Source of the DNA: Nitrospira sp. SG-bin2
GTDB taxonomy: Bacteria; Nitrospirota; Nitrospiria; Nitrospirales; Nitrospiraceae
Direction: 5' to 3'
Assembly (NCBI GenBank): GCA_002083405.1
Contig: LVWT01000028.1
Coordinates: 1-43,276, forward strand
DNA length: 43,276 nucleotides
A model generated the notes under the pieces. The model was not told the origin of the DNA. It was given only the letters and a program-made list of their open reading frames with translations, and made no database searches. Positions 7,670 through 15,471 of the stretch are shown here, in pieces. The position numbers were made by a program, and so were the translations under genes. The first letter of the stretch is position 1. Every line of letters begins with the position of its first letter.

Positions 7670-8838
7670 GTTTCTGGTCGGCCCTCCCTCGCCCGATCAT
7701 CGGCCTCTCTCCGATGGATGGCGTCACGGATGCGAGCTTTCGCGCGATCGTTGCGCGACAGGGGAAGCCGGATGTCACGTTTACCGAGTTTACGCATGTG
7801 CACGATATCTGTCGCGGGCCGGAGGTATGTTTAGAGACGCTGGTGTACAGTGAGATCGAGCGTCCGATGGTGGCGCAGCTGTATGGGAATAACCCGGATT
7901 TGTTTTATCAAGCCGCTCACGCGGTATGTGAGTTGGGGTTCGATGGATTAGATATCAACATGGGTTGCCCGTCCAAAAGTGTGGCCTCATCGGGGTCCGG
8001 CGCCGGCCTCATCAGGACTCCTGAATTGGCCCGTGCGATTGTACGGGCTGCCAGGCAAGGCATCACCGATTGGGCGGGCGGTCACACGCTGGAACAAGCG
8101 GGTTTCAAACCGGCTCGGGTGGCCGCATTTCGGCGTCTCAACGAGGAGCGTGGCGGCTCAAGTCCTGCCCTCCGCCGTGTCGTGCCGCTTTCGGTGAAAA
8201 CCAGACTGGGCTATGAGTCGGTCATGGTCGAAGCCTGGGTCGAACATCTTCTTGCGGAGCAGCCGGCGGTGATCTCGCTTCATGGACGGACGCTCCGTCA
8301 GATGTATCGTGGCGAAGCAGATTGGTTGGCCATTGCGCGCGCGGCGGCGCTGATAAAGGGAACCGGGACGCTGGTGTTCGGGAATGGCGACATCAAGAGT
8401 CTGGAAGAAGCTGTGGGGCGTGTCCGAGAAACCGGCGTGGACGGCGTGTTGGTGGGGCGGGCCGTGCTTGGAGCACCCTGGTTCTTCCGGGAGAAGGAAC
8501 AGGCCCGCGCATTTGCCCGTGAGACGGATTGTGTGAACGTCGAATTATCGGCCGGTCATGCGATCCCGATCGAGCAACGTTTCACCGTCCTGCTGGATCA
8601 CGCCCGCCAATTTCAGGCGCTCTGTGGACAAGGCCGGTTTCACCGTATGCGCAAGCATTTAGGCTGGTATTGTAAAGCCTTTCCGCATGCAGCCGCGCTT
8701 CGCGCGCGGATGGTTCGAGTGGCTTCCGTCAGTGACCTCGAAGCGGTCCTCGACGAGTATCGGGCTCATCGTATCTTAGATTCGGACGGGAATGAATCGA
8801 TTGATGAAGCCAGTCTGCCGGCGTCGCGATGCGGCTAG
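7666..8838 (+). CDS. dus: tRNA-dihydrouridine synthase
   Basis: The FMN enzyme reduces uridine to dihydrouridine in tRNA D-loops with NADPH. The protein of 390 residues shows LSPMDGVTDASFR at the N terminus, NMGCPSKSV (catalytic Cys, near residue 104), SVKTRLGY, LHGRT and the FMN phosphate segment FGNGDI with GVLVGRAVLGAPWFF. An insertion near residues 135-170 makes it longer than DusA/B. Which tRNA position it modifies cannot be assigned. The start overlaps the MNIO stop by four bases and the stop overlaps the maf start by ten, so the three genes form one transcript. Confidence 0.94.
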   Translation: MSFWSALPRPIIGLSPMDGVTDASFRAIVARQGKPDVTFTEFTHVHDICRGPEVCLETLVYSEIERPMVAQLYGNNPDLFYQAAHAVCELGFDGLDINMGCPSKSVASSGSGAGLIRTPELARAIVRAARQGITDWAGGHTLEQAGFKPARVAAFRRLNEERGGSSPALRRVVPLSVKTRLGYESVMVEAWVEHLLAEQPAVISLHGRTLRQMYRGEADWLAIARAAALIKGTGTLVFGNGDIKSLEEAVGRVRETGVDGVLVGRAVLGAPWFFREKEQARAFARETDCVNVELSAGHAIPIEQRFTVLLDHARQFQALCGQGRFHRMRKHLGWYCKAFPHAAALRARMVRVASVSDLEAVLDEYRAHRILDSDGNESIDEASLPASRCG

Positions 8839-9461
8839 TCCTGGCATCTACATCCCCCCGGCGCAGGGAACTACTTTCATTATTAGGGCTCTCGTTTGAG
8901 GTCTGCCCTCCCACATTTGTTGAGCAACCGATTCCAGGCCTCTCGCCACTTGAACAGGTAGCACGGTTCGCTCTCGAAAAAGCGCGATCGGTGGCCTGCA
9001 CCTGTCCGGAAGATCTGGTGCTTGGCAGCGACACCGTGATTGAGTCGAATGGCCGTCTCCTGGGCAAGCCGCGCGATCTGAAGGAGGCGCGAGCCATGCT
9101 GACGAGCCTGGCAGGCAGGTCACATTGTGTCCACACCGCGGTGGCCTTATGCGGTCACGCACGGGGGATCGACGTCGTCGAAGTCGCGACGGCCATGGTG
9201 TACGTGAAGCCGGATACCGGAGGTGCCGTTGAGCGGTATCTCGCGACCGGTGAATCGCTGGGAAAAGCGGGGGCCTACTCGATTCAGGGCCAGGGTGCTG
9301 ACTTGATCGAGAAGATCAACGGCGATTATACGGCTGTGGTGGGGTTGCCTTTACAGGTATCGGCCAGGTTACTGCATGCTGCCGGTTACCCTCTCGTGGT
9401 GGATCTCGAAGAACTGTATCGGCGGAAGCCCTATCCAAACTGGAGCCGGTTCACGCCCTGA
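8829..9461 (+). CDS. maf: Maf/YhdE-type nucleoside triphosphate pyrophosphatase
   Basis: The protein has 210 residues. It begins MRLVLASTSPRRRELL, the Maf substrate loop (SxSPRRxxLL). It also has GSDTVIE (metal-binding Asp, near 67) and LGKPRDLKEAR, and later YSIQGQGA. Maf enzymes hydrolyse non-canonical or modified NTPs (for example dTTP, UTP and m5UTP) to the monophosphate. They act in nucleotide pool cleaning or division control. It overlaps dus by ten bases. The stop codon lies inside a perfect palindrome that follows. Confidence 0.94.
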   Translation: MRLVLASTSPRRRELLSLLGLSFEVCPPTFVEQPIPGLSPLEQVARFALEKARSVACTCPEDLVLGSDTVIESNGRLLGKPRDLKEARAMLTSLAGRSHCVHTAVALCGHARGIDVVEVATAMVYVKPDTGGAVERYLATGESLGKAGAYSIQGQGADLIEKINGDYTAVVGLPLQVSARLLHAAGYPLVVDLEELYRRKPYPNWSRFTP

Positions 9462-9474
9462 TTGAATCAGGGCG
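9454..9474. terminator. Palindrome across the maf stop codon, possible terminator
   Basis: CGCCCTGATT (9454-9463) and AATCAGGGCG (9465-9474) are perfect complements around a single G, folding as an 8-bp stem with a five-base loop. No U-run follows. The loop also contains TTGAAT, the likely -35 of the next gene, so the site may end maf transcription and set the next promoter. Confidence 0.4.
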
Positions 9475-9491
9475 GCCAGTTCTCCTACAAT
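9462..9491 (+). promoter_or_regulatory. Sigma70-type promoter of the exported protein gene at 9551
   Basis: TTGAAT (9462-9467), an 18-bp spacer and TACAAT (9486-9491). The predicted start near 9498 leaves a leader of about 53 bases ending in AAAGGGTG before the ATG at 9551. Confidence 0.5.
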
Positions 9492-9550
9492 GCATGGGAT
9501 TTCTCACTTCCCGACAGGTTCGGCGAATGTCAGTCATGATAAAGGGTGAC

Positions 9551-10204
9551 ATGAATATCTACAGACATAAAAGAGTTTGGGGTCTGGCCGGTTTCTTGGG
9601 AGTCTGTCTGATCGGGTTCGGAACGGCTTGGGCCATCGATGTCAAACTGTCCGCAGAAGATGCCCAGAAAGCACTTGAGGCCGGACGAATCCCCATGGAA
9701 AAGGCCAACCTGCCCGAGGATGTGAAGAAGGTATTGCAGCAGGCGTCACTGGCTGCCCGCGTGGGGGCCGATCCGGAGAAAGAACCGTGCGGCGCGAGCG
9801 CGATTTTGCGCACTAAGCGCTATCGGTTGGAAGCCTTTGGTCGGCAGGAGGCGGTGGAATCCAAGAAACGAAAGATCGACGTGCGCATGCCCGAAGAGTT
9901 CATCAAGAAAGTCATGGACATGCCCAATATGGAAATCGAGGTTCAGCTGTGCGGCGATGACGAGTACTTTGCCGAAGGGGCCGTCATCGAGCTGCACCAG
10001 GGATCGAAGCGGATCAAGCCCATCGACATCGGCAAGGCCGAACGGGGACGAAAGAACGAAGGCCAGGGCCCGGCCTTCCGCTCCCGCTTCACCGCGCTCT
10101 TCGCCTACGAGCAGTTTGATTCAAATGCCAAGTCGGTCTTTGTTGTGAATCTACAGGACGGGCAAGAGGCCAGAATCCCCGCCGACTTCTCCAAGGTGCG
10201 GTAA
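9551..10204 (+). CDS. Exported protein of unknown function
   Basis: I do not recognise a family. The protein is 217 residues from the chosen ATG, which has AAAGGGTG seven bases upstream; longer readings start at 9494, 9527 or 9536. Residues 1-28 are a classic signal peptide (basic start, hydrophobic core, cleavage after TAWA). The mature part is charged, with a conserved-looking two-cysteine pattern (KEPCGAS near 77 and VQLCGDDEYF near 134) that could form a disulfide, and a C-terminal beta-rich segment. It is likely periplasmic. It has its own promoter and is convergent with the ABC exporter. Confidence 0.7.
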   Translation: MNIYRHKRVWGLAGFLGVCLIGFGTAWAIDVKLSAEDAQKALEAGRIPMEKANLPEDVKKVLQQASLAARVGADPEKEPCGASAILRTKRYRLEAFGRQEAVESKKRKIDVRMPEEFIKKVMDMPNMEIEVQLCGDDEYFAEGAVIELHQGSKRIKPIDIGKAERGRKNEGQGPAFRSRFTALFAYEQFDSNAKSVFVVNLQDGQEARIPADFSKVR

Positions 10205-10253
10205 TCCCTCCGCCTGGTTTTATCAATCGGCTTACGCCTTACCGGGATTGTGC

Positions 10254-11984
10254 TCATGCGCTTGGCTCATTGAGCCGGATCGTATAGAGATAGTGGTACA
10301 AGCCCCTGCGTGCCATCAGCTGGTCGTGCGTGCCGTCTTCCACCAGTCTGCCCTTGTCCAACACCAGAATGCGGTCGGCGCGCTGAATGGTCGAGAGCCG
10401 GTGGGCCACGACGAAGGTGGTCCGTCCTTTCATCAATCGTTCCAGCGCCTCCTGCACCAGCCGCTCCGATTCGGTGTCGAGGGACGACGTGGCTTCGTCC
10501 AATAACAGGATGCGCGGGTTTTTGAGAATCGCCCGCGCGATCGCGATGCGCTGACGTTGCCCGCCGGAAAGATTGACGCCTTTTTCACCGACGACGGTCT
10601 CATAGCCATCGGGGCAATTCATGATGAAATCATGCGCATGCGCGGCTTGGCTGGCCTCCCGCACCGCCGCGTCATCCGTGTCCGGGTTTCCGTAACGGAT
10701 ATTGTCGAGGATTGTTCCGCCGAACAGAATCGTTTCTTGCGGGACGAGTGCCAGCTGTCGATACCAGCTCTCGACATTCGCCTGGCGCACATCGTGCCCG
10801 TCAACCGTGATGCGTCCGTCGGTCGGATCGTAGAACCGGTGGAGCAGATTAATGACGGTGGTCTTGCCGGCGCCGGTCGGCCCGACAAAGGCGATGATCT
10901 CGCCGGGTTTGGCCTCGAACGACAGATGTGAGAGCACGGGGGTGCGAGCGTCGTAGGCAAAGGCGACATTTTCGAAGCGCACGTGGCCGGCGACTGCGGA
11001 AAGAACGTTTGCGCCGGGCTGATCGTGAATATCCGGGCGGATATCCAGGATTTCAAACACCCGTTGCATCGCGCCTTGCGCTTCTTTGACTTGCGCAAAT
11101 ACCCGGGCTGCCGAGCTGAAAGGGCCGATCAGGATGCCGGCGAACAAGACAAAGGCGAACAGGTCGCCGGGGGTGACTGTGCCCTCGATGACTTGGCGCC
11201 CTCCGTACCACATGACGGCGGCTGCAGCCGAAAATGTGAGCAGACTGATCACCGGAATGAACAGCGCCATGATGCCGGCCCGTCGCATCGTGAGTTCCAA
11301 CGTACGGTCTACCTGGCTGGAGAAACGAGCGTCTTCTCGTGTGGTCTGGACGAACGATTTGACGATGCGGATACCGGAGATCACTTCTTCCGCCAACGTG
11401 CTGAGTGCGGCAGTATGGTCTTGAAGCAGGGTCGAGAGCGCCTTCAGCTTGCGCCCGAAAATTTTCGCCACCAGCACCAGCACGGGGAGAATGATCAGAA
11501 TCAGGAGGCAGAGACGCCAATTCATTGTGAGCAGAAACGCGATGCCACCGACAAATGTGACGAGTTGTTTTGCGCTGTCGATGGGCGTTTCCGTCACGAC
11601 CGATTGAATGACCGTGACGTCGCTCATGAGGCGGGACAACAATTCGCCGGTGCGGCGGCGGGCAAAAAACCCGATGTCCAATGTTTGCAAGTGGCGAAAC
11701 AGATATCGGCGAAAATCAGCGACGATTCGCTGAGACACCCAGGCGGTCAGATAGCTGTGCCCCATTGAGCAGAGACCTTGGAGAACAACCAGACCGAGGA
11801 ATACGCCGATCAATTCTGTCATTCTGGTGCCGTCATGCTGGACGGTGATGATGTCCCACAGCATGCCGGCGAGTCGGAGCAAGGCCAGGTTGATGGCTGC
11901 CACGCCCATGACGAGCAGGCCTGCCAGCAGCATGCGCGACAGATAGGGCTGAACGAACGGGAGGAAACGTTTGAAGATCAGCAT
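10254..11984 (-). CDS. MsbA-like ABC exporter, permease fused to ATPase
   Basis: The protein has 576 residues. The N-terminal half has six membrane helices of the type I exporter fold, and the C-terminal half has an ATPase. Visible motifs are Walker A GPTGAGKTT (near 368), signature LSGGQRQRIAIARA (near 473), Walker B ILLLDEATSSLD and the switch His in VVAHRLST. It works as a homodimer or a heterodimer; half-size exporters of this type flip lipid A, lipids or drugs. The substrate is not fixed by sequence, and MsbA is the closest familiar comparison. No operon partner is adjacent. Confidence 0.9.
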   Translation of the reverse strand: MLIFKRFLPFVQPYLSRMLLAGLLVMGVAAINLALLRLAGMLWDIITVQHDGTRMTELIGVFLGLVVLQGLCSMGHSYLTAWVSQRIVADFRRYLFRHLQTLDIGFFARRRTGELLSRLMSDVTVIQSVVTETPIDSAKQLVTFVGGIAFLLTMNWRLCLLILIILPVLVLVAKIFGRKLKALSTLLQDHTAALSTLAEEVISGIRIVKSFVQTTREDARFSSQVDRTLELTMRRAGIMALFIPVISLLTFSAAAAVMWYGGRQVIEGTVTPGDLFAFVLFAGILIGPFSSAARVFAQVKEAQGAMQRVFEILDIRPDIHDQPGANVLSAVAGHVRFENVAFAYDARTPVLSHLSFEAKPGEIIAFVGPTGAGKTTVINLLHRFYDPTDGRITVDGHDVRQANVESWYRQLALVPQETILFGGTILDNIRYGNPDTDDAAVREASQAAHAHDFIMNCPDGYETVVGEKGVNLSGGQRQRIAIARAILKNPRILLLDEATSSLDTESERLVQEALERLMKGRTTFVVAHRLSTIQRADRILVLDKGRLVEDGTHDQLMARRGLYHYLYTIRLNEPSA

Positions 11985-12088
11985 GGCAGGTTACGAAGTA
12001 TGAGGAAGGCGGCAGAAGCCGCTGTTCAAGTGTCCATTACATTCTGAAGAGTAGGGCGTAGCCGGGCAAGAACAGTGCTGGACGAGGA

Positions 12089-12322
12089 TCAGAGTTGGGC
12101 GACTGATTCGATGAGATTCTTATTGATCGCGATGAAGTCAGTCCGATCCTTGTCGCCAACGACGACATCGGTCAGGCTGATGAACATGCGCGTCTCTTCG
12201 TTCAGCGCATCAGAGATGCGATTGCGCATCGGAGGAACCAAGAAATCGCCCACGTACGTGCAGTTTACCGTCCTAACGCGAATCCGAACCCTTCTGCCAT
12301 CGGCCAAGGTGTCCTCCTGCAT
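12089..12322 (-). CDS. Small DUF6812-like protein of unknown function
   Basis: The protein is 77 residues from the ATG at 12322. Alternatives are TTG at 12334 (adds four residues) or TTG at 12307, which has a perfect AGGAGG five bases upstream and may be the true start. The sequence reads as a small beta barrel with GRRVRIRVRTVNCTYVGDF, then a phrase with FISLTDVVVGDKDRTDFIAINK. It resembles short proteins annotated DUF6812. The function is unknown; an RNA- or nucleotide-binding role would only be a guess. It follows the bS22-like gene immediately and is probably co-transcribed. Confidence 0.75.
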   Translation of the reverse strand: MQEDTLADGRRVRIRVRTVNCTYVGDFLVPPMRNRISDALNEETRMFISLTDVVVGDKDRTDFIAINKNLIESVAQL

Positions 12323-12334
12323 TGTAGACGGCAA

Positions 12335-12430
12335 CTAGCTTTTACGGCGCTCGAACTTTTGGCGCTGGCGCAGCTTCTTGTACTTGTGCTTGCGCATTTT
12401 CTTCCGGCGCTTTTTCAACACGCTCGACAT
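12335..12430 (-). CDS. bS22-like / AURKAIP1-COX24 (mS38) domain small ribosomal protein
   Basis: A 31-residue, extremely basic protein starting MSSVLKKRRKKMRKHKYKK and ending RQKFERRKS. It matches the pattern of mycobacterial 30S protein bS22 and the C-terminal domain of mitochondrial mS38 (SVxKKRRKKMxKHKxKKLxxRxRxxRR). In those systems the peptide lies in the decoding-side rRNA of the small subunit. GGGAGA lies about nine bases before the ATG, and a good promoter is present at 12454-12482. The stop is followed at once by the DUF6812-like gene. Such a gene is easily missed because of its size. Confidence 0.88.
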   Translation of the reverse strand: MSSVLKKRRKKMRKHKYKKLRQRQKFERRKS

Positions 12431-12453
12431 TCTGTGTATCTCCCAGGGGCCGG

Positions 12454-12482
12454 AGTCTAGAGGCTTTCTGTTCAAAATGCAA
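12454..12482 (-). promoter_or_regulatory. Sigma70-type promoter of the bS22-like gene
   Basis: On the minus strand TTGCAT (12477-12482), a 17-bp spacer and TAGACT (12454-12459). A start near 12447 gives a leader of about 17 bases that includes the ribosome site GGGAGA. Confidence 0.55.
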
Positions 12483-12542
12483 GTCTGCCGCCGCGCTATT
12501 GTCTTATGCGGCGTTTCGTCTGTAGCCGTGCAAGAGCGTCCC

Positions 12543-12572
12543 TTGACCCCCTGTTCCTTGCCTTCTTATACT
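12543..12572 (+). promoter_or_regulatory. Sigma70-type promoter giving a likely leaderless lipoprotein mRNA
   Basis: TTGACC (12543-12548), an 18-bp spacer and TATACT (12567-12572). Only eight bases separate the -10 box from the ATG at 12581, so transcription should begin at or within two bases of the start codon. No ribosome site exists. Confidence 0.6.
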
Positions 12573-12580
12573 GCGCAGTT

Positions 12581-13102
12581 ATGGATCTGAGAAGGACGTG
12601 TTTTGCCGGTTCGAGTCTATCGCTGGCCGGATGGGTTGTACTGTGTGCCCTCGCCGCGGGTAGCTGTTCGTCGAAGACGCTTCAGTACCCTGCAGACTAT
12701 GAACGGATGCAGCGTATCGATCGGGCAGTGGAATCGTTACGGGATGCGTATCAGAAGAAAGATTTTTCCGCGTTTCGAGCCATGATGGCGCCGTCGGATC
12801 ATCTCGAATCGTTGCAGCATCAAGTCAAGGCGGACTTTGAGGCCTTTCACGCGATCTCACTCGAATTCAAAGTCGAGCGGGTCATCATCGAAGGCGACAA
12901 TGCCGACGTGTATGTTCGTTGGCAAGGTGTGTGGAAGAAGCATGCCGATGATACGGGTATGCGGCAGCGAGGCCATACACGGCTCCAGTGGGCCGGAACC
13001 CAGTCGGTTCTGCTGCGCGATATTCAAGGCGATCTGCCGTTCGGTATGAAAACGAAGCAAGCGCTGTCCGAGCTTCCACCGCCCAAGCCTGCTCCACGAT
13101 AG
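12581..13102 (+). CDS. Putative lipoprotein of unknown function
   Basis: The protein has 173 residues. Residues 1-28 are a lipoprotein signal with the lipobox AGSC and acceptor Cys29, so it should be anchored to a membrane facing the periplasm. The mature part opens with a helix (ERMQRIDRAVESLRDAYQKKDFSAFRAMM) and then a beta-rich segment with VYVRWQGVWKK. This layout recalls NTF2-like/SnoaL folds, though I cannot assign it. The ATG at 12581 is chosen because a promoter sits just before it; a longer reading from 12506 would run through that promoter. The gene ends six bases before nadB and probably shares its transcript. Confidence 0.75.
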   Translation: MDLRRTCFAGSSLSLAGWVVLCALAAGSCSSKTLQYPADYERMQRIDRAVESLRDAYQKKDFSAFRAMMAPSDHLESLQHQVKADFEAFHAISLEFKVERVIIEGDNADVYVRWQGVWKKHADDTGMRQRGHTRLQWAGTQSVLLRDIQGDLPFGMKTKQALSELPPPKPAPR

Positions 13103-13108
13103 CAACCC

Positions 13109-14776
13109 ATGCGGCGGCCTACTCCACCACAAGCGGATTTTCTCGTCATCGGCAGCGGAGTCGCCGGACTCCGCGCGGCGCTCGATCTCAGCCGGGAAGG
13201 CCGGGTGATCATGCTCACCAAGGGCCACCCCTTACAGAGTGCCTCCATTTTTGCGCAAGGGGGCGTAGCGGTGGCGCTGAGCGAAGAAGACGACGTTGCG
13301 ATCCATCTGACGGATACGGTGAGAGCAGGACATGGGCTATGCCGGCGAGAAGCGGTGCGGGTGCTCGTCGAGGAAGGGCCGGATCGTATTCAGGAACTGA
13401 TTCGATGGGGAGCGAAATTCGATAAAGCAGGGGGCAAGTTCGCGTTTGCTCGGGAGGCAGCGCATAGCCGCAGCAGGATTCTCCGTGCCCGAGGCGATGC
13501 GACGGGGAATGAAATGGTGCGCGTATTGATGGCGCAAGCTCATCGGCAGAAACGGATCCATCGGATGGATTTCCATTTTACTGTGGACCTGGTTGTGGAA
13601 GACGGCCGCTGTTGCGGAGCGGTGGTATTGGACGAGCATTCGGGTGAGCAATTCATCTTGCCTGCCAAAGCGGTCGTGCTGTCAACGGGCGGGGCCGGAC
13701 AAATCTATGCGCGGACGACGAATCCGCCGAACGCCACCGGCGACGGCATGGCCATGGCTTTTCGAGCGGGGGCGCTCTTACAGGACATGGAGTTCGTCCA
13801 GTTTCATCCGACGGCGTTGTTTCTGCCGTCCAGCCCGCCGTTTCTTCTCTCGGAAGCGATGCGAGGTGAAGGAGGGCAGCTGCGTAATCATAAGGGTGAG
13901 GCGTTCATGCAACGGTATCATCCATTGGGTGCCATGGCTCCCAGGGATATCGTGGCGCGGGCAATCTGGGCGGAAATGGCGGCGACCAAATCCCGGCATG
14001 TGTATCTCGATGTGACTCACCTGGGAGCTGACTTTGTGAAGCGGCGATTCCCGACGATTTATTCGACGTGCCTCCGGTACGATATCGATATCACGGAAGA
14101 ATGGATTCCGGTTTCGCCGAGCGCGCACTACATGATGGGAGGAGTCTGGACCGATCTCAACGGTGCGACGACCTTGCCGGGTCTTTTTGCGGCCGGTGAG
14201 GTGGCGTGCAGCGGTGTGCACGGCGCCAATCGACTGGCGAGTAATTCGTTGCTGGAAGGCCTGGTCTTTGGCATGCGGGCCGGTGTTGCTGCTGTTGCGT
14301 GGGCGGCTCGCCAGACTCTGCCGGATTTGTCAGGCCAGGTTGCAGCCTTGCGGCAAGCGCTGAAGCATCGGCTGGACGACACAGAAAAAATGCGAAACTC
14401 GCTTCGGCGAACGATGTGGGGCCAAGTCGGCATCATTCGTTCCCGCGAGTCCTTAGTTCGTGCGACTGCCCAACTGTCTCGGTGGGAACACATGATTTCG
14501 AAATCATTTGCCGGAAGGGCCGACCTTGAGGTCAAGAACATGGTTCAGGTGGCGCATTGTGTGGCGGAAGCGGCGCTATGGCGGGAGAACAGTGTCGGTG
14601 CCCACTTCCGATCTGACATTCCAGAATCCAAGCGGCCAGGGTGGAAACAACATAGCCAGCTGTCTGTGAAGAAGTCGGTTATTGGGCAGGAGAGACAGAA
14701 ACACTCTGGACAGGTGGTTGCGCTACAGTCTCCGAAGACGCAATCACGTGGCCGGTTGCGGCAAGGTCTCGCGTGA
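13109..14776 (+). CDS. nadB: L-aspartate oxidase
   Basis: NadB oxidises aspartate to iminoaspartate with FAD, the first step of de novo NAD synthesis. The protein of 555 residues has the N-terminal dinucleotide motif GSGVAGLRAA, the FAD loop SIFAQGGVAVAL, the active-site segment FHPTALFL and LLSEAMRGEGGQL, and the conserved GEVACSGVHGANRLASNSLLEG. The C-terminal helical domain is present, but the last 30 or so residues are not family-like. They overlap the 3' end of the convergent transglycosylase gene by 98 bp. nadA and nadC are not in the window. Confidence 0.96.
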   Translation: MRRPTPPQADFLVIGSGVAGLRAALDLSREGRVIMLTKGHPLQSASIFAQGGVAVALSEEDDVAIHLTDTVRAGHGLCRREAVRVLVEEGPDRIQELIRWGAKFDKAGGKFAFAREAAHSRSRILRARGDATGNEMVRVLMAQAHRQKRIHRMDFHFTVDLVVEDGRCCGAVVLDEHSGEQFILPAKAVVLSTGGAGQIYARTTNPPNATGDGMAMAFRAGALLQDMEFVQFHPTALFLPSSPPFLLSEAMRGEGGQLRNHKGEAFMQRYHPLGAMAPRDIVARAIWAEMAATKSRHVYLDVTHLGADFVKRRFPTIYSTCLRYDIDITEEWIPVSPSAHYMMGGVWTDLNGATTLPGLFAAGEVACSGVHGANRLASNSLLEGLVFGMRAGVAAVAWAARQTLPDLSGQVAALRQALKHRLDDTEKMRNSLRRTMWGQVGIIRSRESLVRATAQLSRWEHMISKSFAGRADLEVKNMVQVAHCVAEAALWRENSVGAHFRSDIPESKRPGWKQHSQLSVKKSVIGQERQKHSGQVVALQSPKTQSRGRLRQGLA

Positions 14777-15371
14777 GAAAGACCCGGTAATAACGTAATA
14801 CCTTACGGACATACTGCCGGGTTTCAGTGTACGGCGGAAGAGTCCGGTAACGGTCGACGACATTCTCGCCCGCGTTATAGGCTGCCAGCGCAAGCGGCAG
14901 ATTCCCGCGAAATCGATCCAGTAGCTGTCGGAGGTACTTTGTTCCTCCGCCGATGTTGTCTTCAGGATCGTACAGATCTCGTACATCCATTCGAGCGGCA
15001 GTTTGCGGCATCAACTGCATGAGACCGACTGCCCCTGCCCGTGACACAGCATGAGGATCGAATCCAGATTCGGCTTTGATGACGGCTCGAATGAGCGCCG
15101 GGTGCAATTGATGCTGGCGTGAAAACCGGCTGATCATCGGTTCCAATTCTTGTTCGGAGATCGTGGGGTGGAGGTGATTTGAAAGGATATCGATTCGGCG
15201 GTAACGCATATCAGACGGGACGTTTGTGAGAGAAATGGTCCCATTGGCGTCGATATATTGATACATCTCTGCGCAGGCAGTGGGTGATGGGGTCAAGAGG
15301 TAGCTCGTGATCAGAAGACCCATCGTGATGGGGAGCGTGGTAAGGCTGAAAGGTTTTCTTGGTTTCGGCAT
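14679..15371 (-). CDS. Lytic transglycosylase with N-terminal DUF4124-like segment
   Basis: The protein is 230 residues from the ATG at 15371. A signal peptide is followed by a short YQYIDANGTISLTN segment typical of DUF4124. An SLT domain then carries AVIKAESGFDPHAVS (catalytic Glu), GAVGLMQLMP and ALAAYNAGE. It should cleave the glycan strand of peptidoglycan in the periplasm. The start codon at 15371 is preferred over 15398 because a promoter ends six bases before it. The C-terminal tail (ASSETVAQPPVQ and onwards) is low complexity and overlaps the end of nadB on the other strand. Confidence 0.9.
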   Translation of the reverse strand: MPKPRKPFSLTTLPITMGLLITSYLLTPSPTACAEMYQYIDANGTISLTNVPSDMRYRRIDILSNHLHPTISEQELEPMISRFSRQHQLHPALIRAVIKAESGFDPHAVSRAGAVGLMQLMPQTAARMDVRDLYDPEDNIGGGTKYLRQLLDRFRGNLPLALAAYNAGENVVDRYRTLPPYTETRQYVRKVLRYYRVFLTRDLAATGHVIASSETVAQPPVQSVSVSPAQ

Positions 15372-15377
15372 GGTCAA

Positions 15378-15405
15378 ACGATAACAGTCTTCCATCACCT
15401 GTCAA
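15378..15405 (-). promoter_or_regulatory. Sigma70-type promoter of the small transglycosylase, leaderless geometry
   Basis: Minus strand: TTGACA (15400-15405), a 16-bp spacer and TATCGT (15378-15383), then six bases to the ATG at 15371. A start seven bases after the -10 box would fall on the A of the start codon. Confidence 0.5.
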
Positions 15406-15471
15406 GGAGAATGCAGATCTTGTGCCTGTTGGGTGGAATGAAAATGGATGTGAAAACAAGTAGTTTGAGGT

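Noticed and set aside
10203..10249. AATCCC/GGGATT repeat as a terminator between the convergent genes at 10204 and 10254
   Set aside because: Only six base pairs with a 35-base loop and no U-run.
10983..11768. 261-codon open frame on the plus strand
   Set aside because: Antisense to the ABC exporter; the composition is that of a reverse-strand shadow (many Gln, Arg, His) with no family resemblance.
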